The position numbers were made by a program, and so were the translations under genes. From GH45 sp046704385 (GTDB lineage: Bacteria; Bacteroidota; Bacteroidia; Bacteroidales; SZUA-534): 64,000 bases of DNA. Location: the NCBI GenBank assembly GCA_046704385.1, contig JBJKSB010000066.1:1-64000 (forward strand), read 5' to 3'. This document shows positions 62,519 through 64,000 of this stretch, in pieces; within the stretch, counting starts at the first letter, position 1; each line of letters starts with the position of its first letter. A model generated the notes under the pieces. It was not told where the DNA came from, ran no database searches, and worked only from the letters and a program-made list of their open reading frames with translations.

Positions 62519-63346
62519 TTAATTTTCAGCAAAGAAATTTCCTGGTAAAAGTTCGTTCTCAATAAGTTTAATCCGGGTGCTTGCATTAAGGTCATTATGA
62601 ATCTTCAAAGCTTTACGATAATATTTTTTAGCCTTCTGATAATCTTTTTCTGAATAAAACAGGTTAGCCTGCTCAACATCAGCCTGAAACTTACGGTCAT
62701 ACCTGGCATCCTGTTCCATAATACGATTGATCATTGCCAACTGGTCATCAGGATAGTAATTTTGACTATCATAATTAATAGCTTGCTTATATAATTGTTT
62801 TGCCAAATTAAAATTATGCAAAATAAATGCAGAATCGGCCTGATTCACAATATTTGAGTATACATCATTTATAGATTTTTTATAATAGGATAAAAATGTA
62901 TCAATGGCCCGGGTATTTGTGCTTTCCTGAATCCTTTCCATGTCATCTGTCTCCATATCATAGTGAAAAGTCATGATAGGTTTCTCCAATAATAAACCTT
63001 TAAAACCATCAACAACGGGATATAAATTTAAAGCAAACTTAAAGGTCAATTTTCCTTCTTCACAATTTAATCCCTGAGTATTAAAGGCAACAACAGGTTG
63101 GTAAAAACCTTTTTTTTCTATTACCAGTTTATAATCTTTATCAGAATCAAGGTCGATTTTAAACCTGCCCTTCTCGTTGCAATTGGTTTGATTTACCAGT
63201 TTTTCATTGTCAAAAACGGATACCTGTACATCCTGCAAACCAGATTTTACACCTTTTACAATTCCTGTTAACTCAAGATATGTATTTTTGGCATTTGCGA
63301 ACAGGCCTGAAATAACGAATACTAACGCTAATAACACTCTTTTCAT
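62519..63346 (-). CDS. Short paralogue of the giant TPR-like protein
   Basis: A 275-residue exported protein (signal MKRVLLALVFVISGLFANA). Its plan copies the first part of the 1466-residue protein at 55945-60345: carboxypeptidase-regulatory-like domain (LELTGIVKGVKSGLQDVQVSVF, read in parts), YKLVIEKKGFYQ versus YEIVISKQGYYS, YPVVDGFKGLLLEKPI versus IPVVEGFDASLLDKPI, then repeats ADSAFILHNFNLAKQLYKQA, YYPDDQLAMINRIMEQDARY and ANLFYSEKDYQKAKKYYRKA. It then stops without the long array and end domain. The two genes lie 2.2 kb apart on the same strand. It could cap or compete with the long protein. Function unknown. Confidence 0.82.
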   Translation of the reverse strand: MKRVLLALVFVISGLFANAKNTYLELTGIVKGVKSGLQDVQVSVFDNEKLVNQTNCNEKGRFKIDLDSDKDYKLVIEKKGFYQPVVAFNTQGLNCEEGKLTFKFALNLYPVVDGFKGLLLEKPIMTFHYDMETDDMERIQESTNTRAIDTFLSYYKKSINDVYSNIVNQADSAFILHNFNLAKQLYKQAINYDSQNYYPDDQLAMINRIMEQDARYDRKFQADVEQANLFYSEKDYQKAKKYYRKALKIHNDLNASTRIKLIENELLPGNFFAEN

Positions 63347-63599
63347 ACCACTTTGCTTTTGAAACTTAGTACAAGTTTACTTAAAAAAGCTCCCAGGGTT
63401 TCACATTCTAATTTATTGAATGTTTTAATATGACAAATGTCATGTTTAAAACAAATACATTTAATTTCCGGGGATTAAATGAAGGTGTATAATTTTAAAT
63501 TCAGGATTTGTTACATCTGAATTATGATAGGCATGGTAGCATAAAAGAGGTTTTAAAGCTATAGTAAAATTTCTAATTAATTAACAGTCAAATACTGCA

Positions 63600-64000
63600 T
63601 TAGTTTTTGTTTTCAATATTAAAGAATTGTATCAAATCCTCTAGAGCTCTCGCCTGATCTATTAAATGCTCTGCCTTTTCACTCATTTGCTGTGCGGCTA
63701 CATTATTCTGACTGGCCACACTGCTTAAATTCAGAACAGTCTGGTTAACTCTTTCAGCATCAGATTGCTGAATAGCAGTGGATTCAGTAATGTGTTTTAC
63801 ATATTTCCCTATTTTTTCAATATCGGGTACAATTTCGGAGAGTTGTTTTACCGTTGTTTGGGCAATTCGGTCACTTTCCTTTGAAAAATCGTCAGCAGCA
63901 CTTCCTGATTGATTTGCCAAACGGCCAATTTCAGCAGCCACTACAGCAAAGCCTTTGCCATGTTCCCCTGCCCTGGCAGCTTCAACTGAAGCATTTAACG
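63600..64000 (-). CDS. Methyl-accepting chemotaxis protein, C-terminal part (5' end outside window)
   Basis: The frame is open to the window edge on the minus strand, so the start lies beyond 64000. The first visible residues, LNASVEAARAGEHGKGFAVV, are the highly conserved tip of the chemoreceptor signalling hairpin that contacts CheA and CheW, followed by AAEIGRLANQSGSAADDFSK and a descending coiled coil. The chain ends LIQFFNIENKN without a CheR/CheB-docking pentapeptide. No other chemotaxis gene is in the window. Some Bacteroidota receptors of this kind act outside classic chemotaxis; the sensor part is not visible here. Confidence 0.93.
   Translation of the reverse strand, partial: LNASVEAARAGEHGKGFAVVAAEIGRLANQSGSAADDFSKESDRIAQTTVKQLSEIVPDIEKIGKYVKHITESTAIQQSDAERVNQTVLNLSSVASQNNVAAQQMSEKAEHLIDQARALEDLIQFFNIENKN

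Noticed and set aside
63600..64000. Chemotaxis operon
   Set aside because: Only one chemoreceptor end is visible and no che gene lies in the window, so nothing beyond a partial receptor is supported.

Overview
The window looks like chromosomal DNA of a low-GC, free-living member of the Bacteroidota, plausibly a Bacteroidales/Marinilabiliales-type environmental bacterium. This placement is an inference from several observations. Two secreted proteins carry C-terminal sorting tails of the type IX secretion system (T9SS). Lipoproteins have S-C lipoboxes. There are DUF1987/SiaC, UPF0316 and DUF6340-like families, many hybrid or 7TMR-DISM histidine kinases, TPR-SpoIIE phosphatases, and a frequent need for TTG/GTG starts. 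Two promoters exactly match the Bacteroidota consensus TTG-N19-TAnnTTTG. No phage, transposase, plasmid or CRISPR signature was seen.

Layout. 1-2.2 kb: end of a glycosyltransferase overlapping a GH13 alpha-glucosidase. 2.3-4.9 kb: a cold-shock protein, then sucCD (reverse). 5.2-16.2 kb: a signalling region with four histidine kinases, one response regulator with a DNA-binding domain, two receiver-only proteins, a methyltransferase, a YkoF-like protein and a DUF4440-like lipoprotein translationally coupled to a kinase. 16.2-16.7 kb: a strong terminator, an unexplained GC-richer hairpin-rich stretch and tRNA-Pro. 16.7-23.2 kb: TPR protein, OxyR, lipoprotein, and an SDR/nitroreductase/surface-peptidase operon (all reverse). 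23.4-23.8 kb: tRNA-Lys with a perfect promoter and a truncated GIY-YIG gene.

23.8-40.3 kb is the most unusual part. It holds a PapD-like secreted protein and a MORN-repeat protein (reverse), then forward genes for a TPR-SpoIIE phosphatase, a small abundant-type surface subunit followed by a strong hairpin, a second secreted subunit, a 1176-residue outer-membrane barrel that ends in an OmpA peptidoglycan-binding domain, a 1432-residue ten-repeat adhesin with a T9SS tail, an Omp28-like T9SS protein and a lipoprotein. I interpret this as a candidate chaperone/usher-like surface-fibre system; that is inference, not proof.

40.3-52 kb: alpha/beta hydrolase with SiaC-like regulator, Ste24-type protease, DUF6340-like lipoprotein, vWA membrane protein, fabG, a large hybrid kinase and a thioredoxin-like protein. 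52-60.4 kb: an apparent reverse operon that starts with a giant 20-repeat TPR-like periplasmic protein, followed by substrate-binding lipoprotein, GNAT acetyltransferase, FecCD-type permease and ATPase of an iron/cobalamin-type importer. 60.3-64 kb: a long AT-rich gap with a 15-bp inverted repeat, a small basic coiled-coil protein, a conserved hypothetical, a short paralogue of the giant TPR protein, and the end of a chemoreceptor running off the window.
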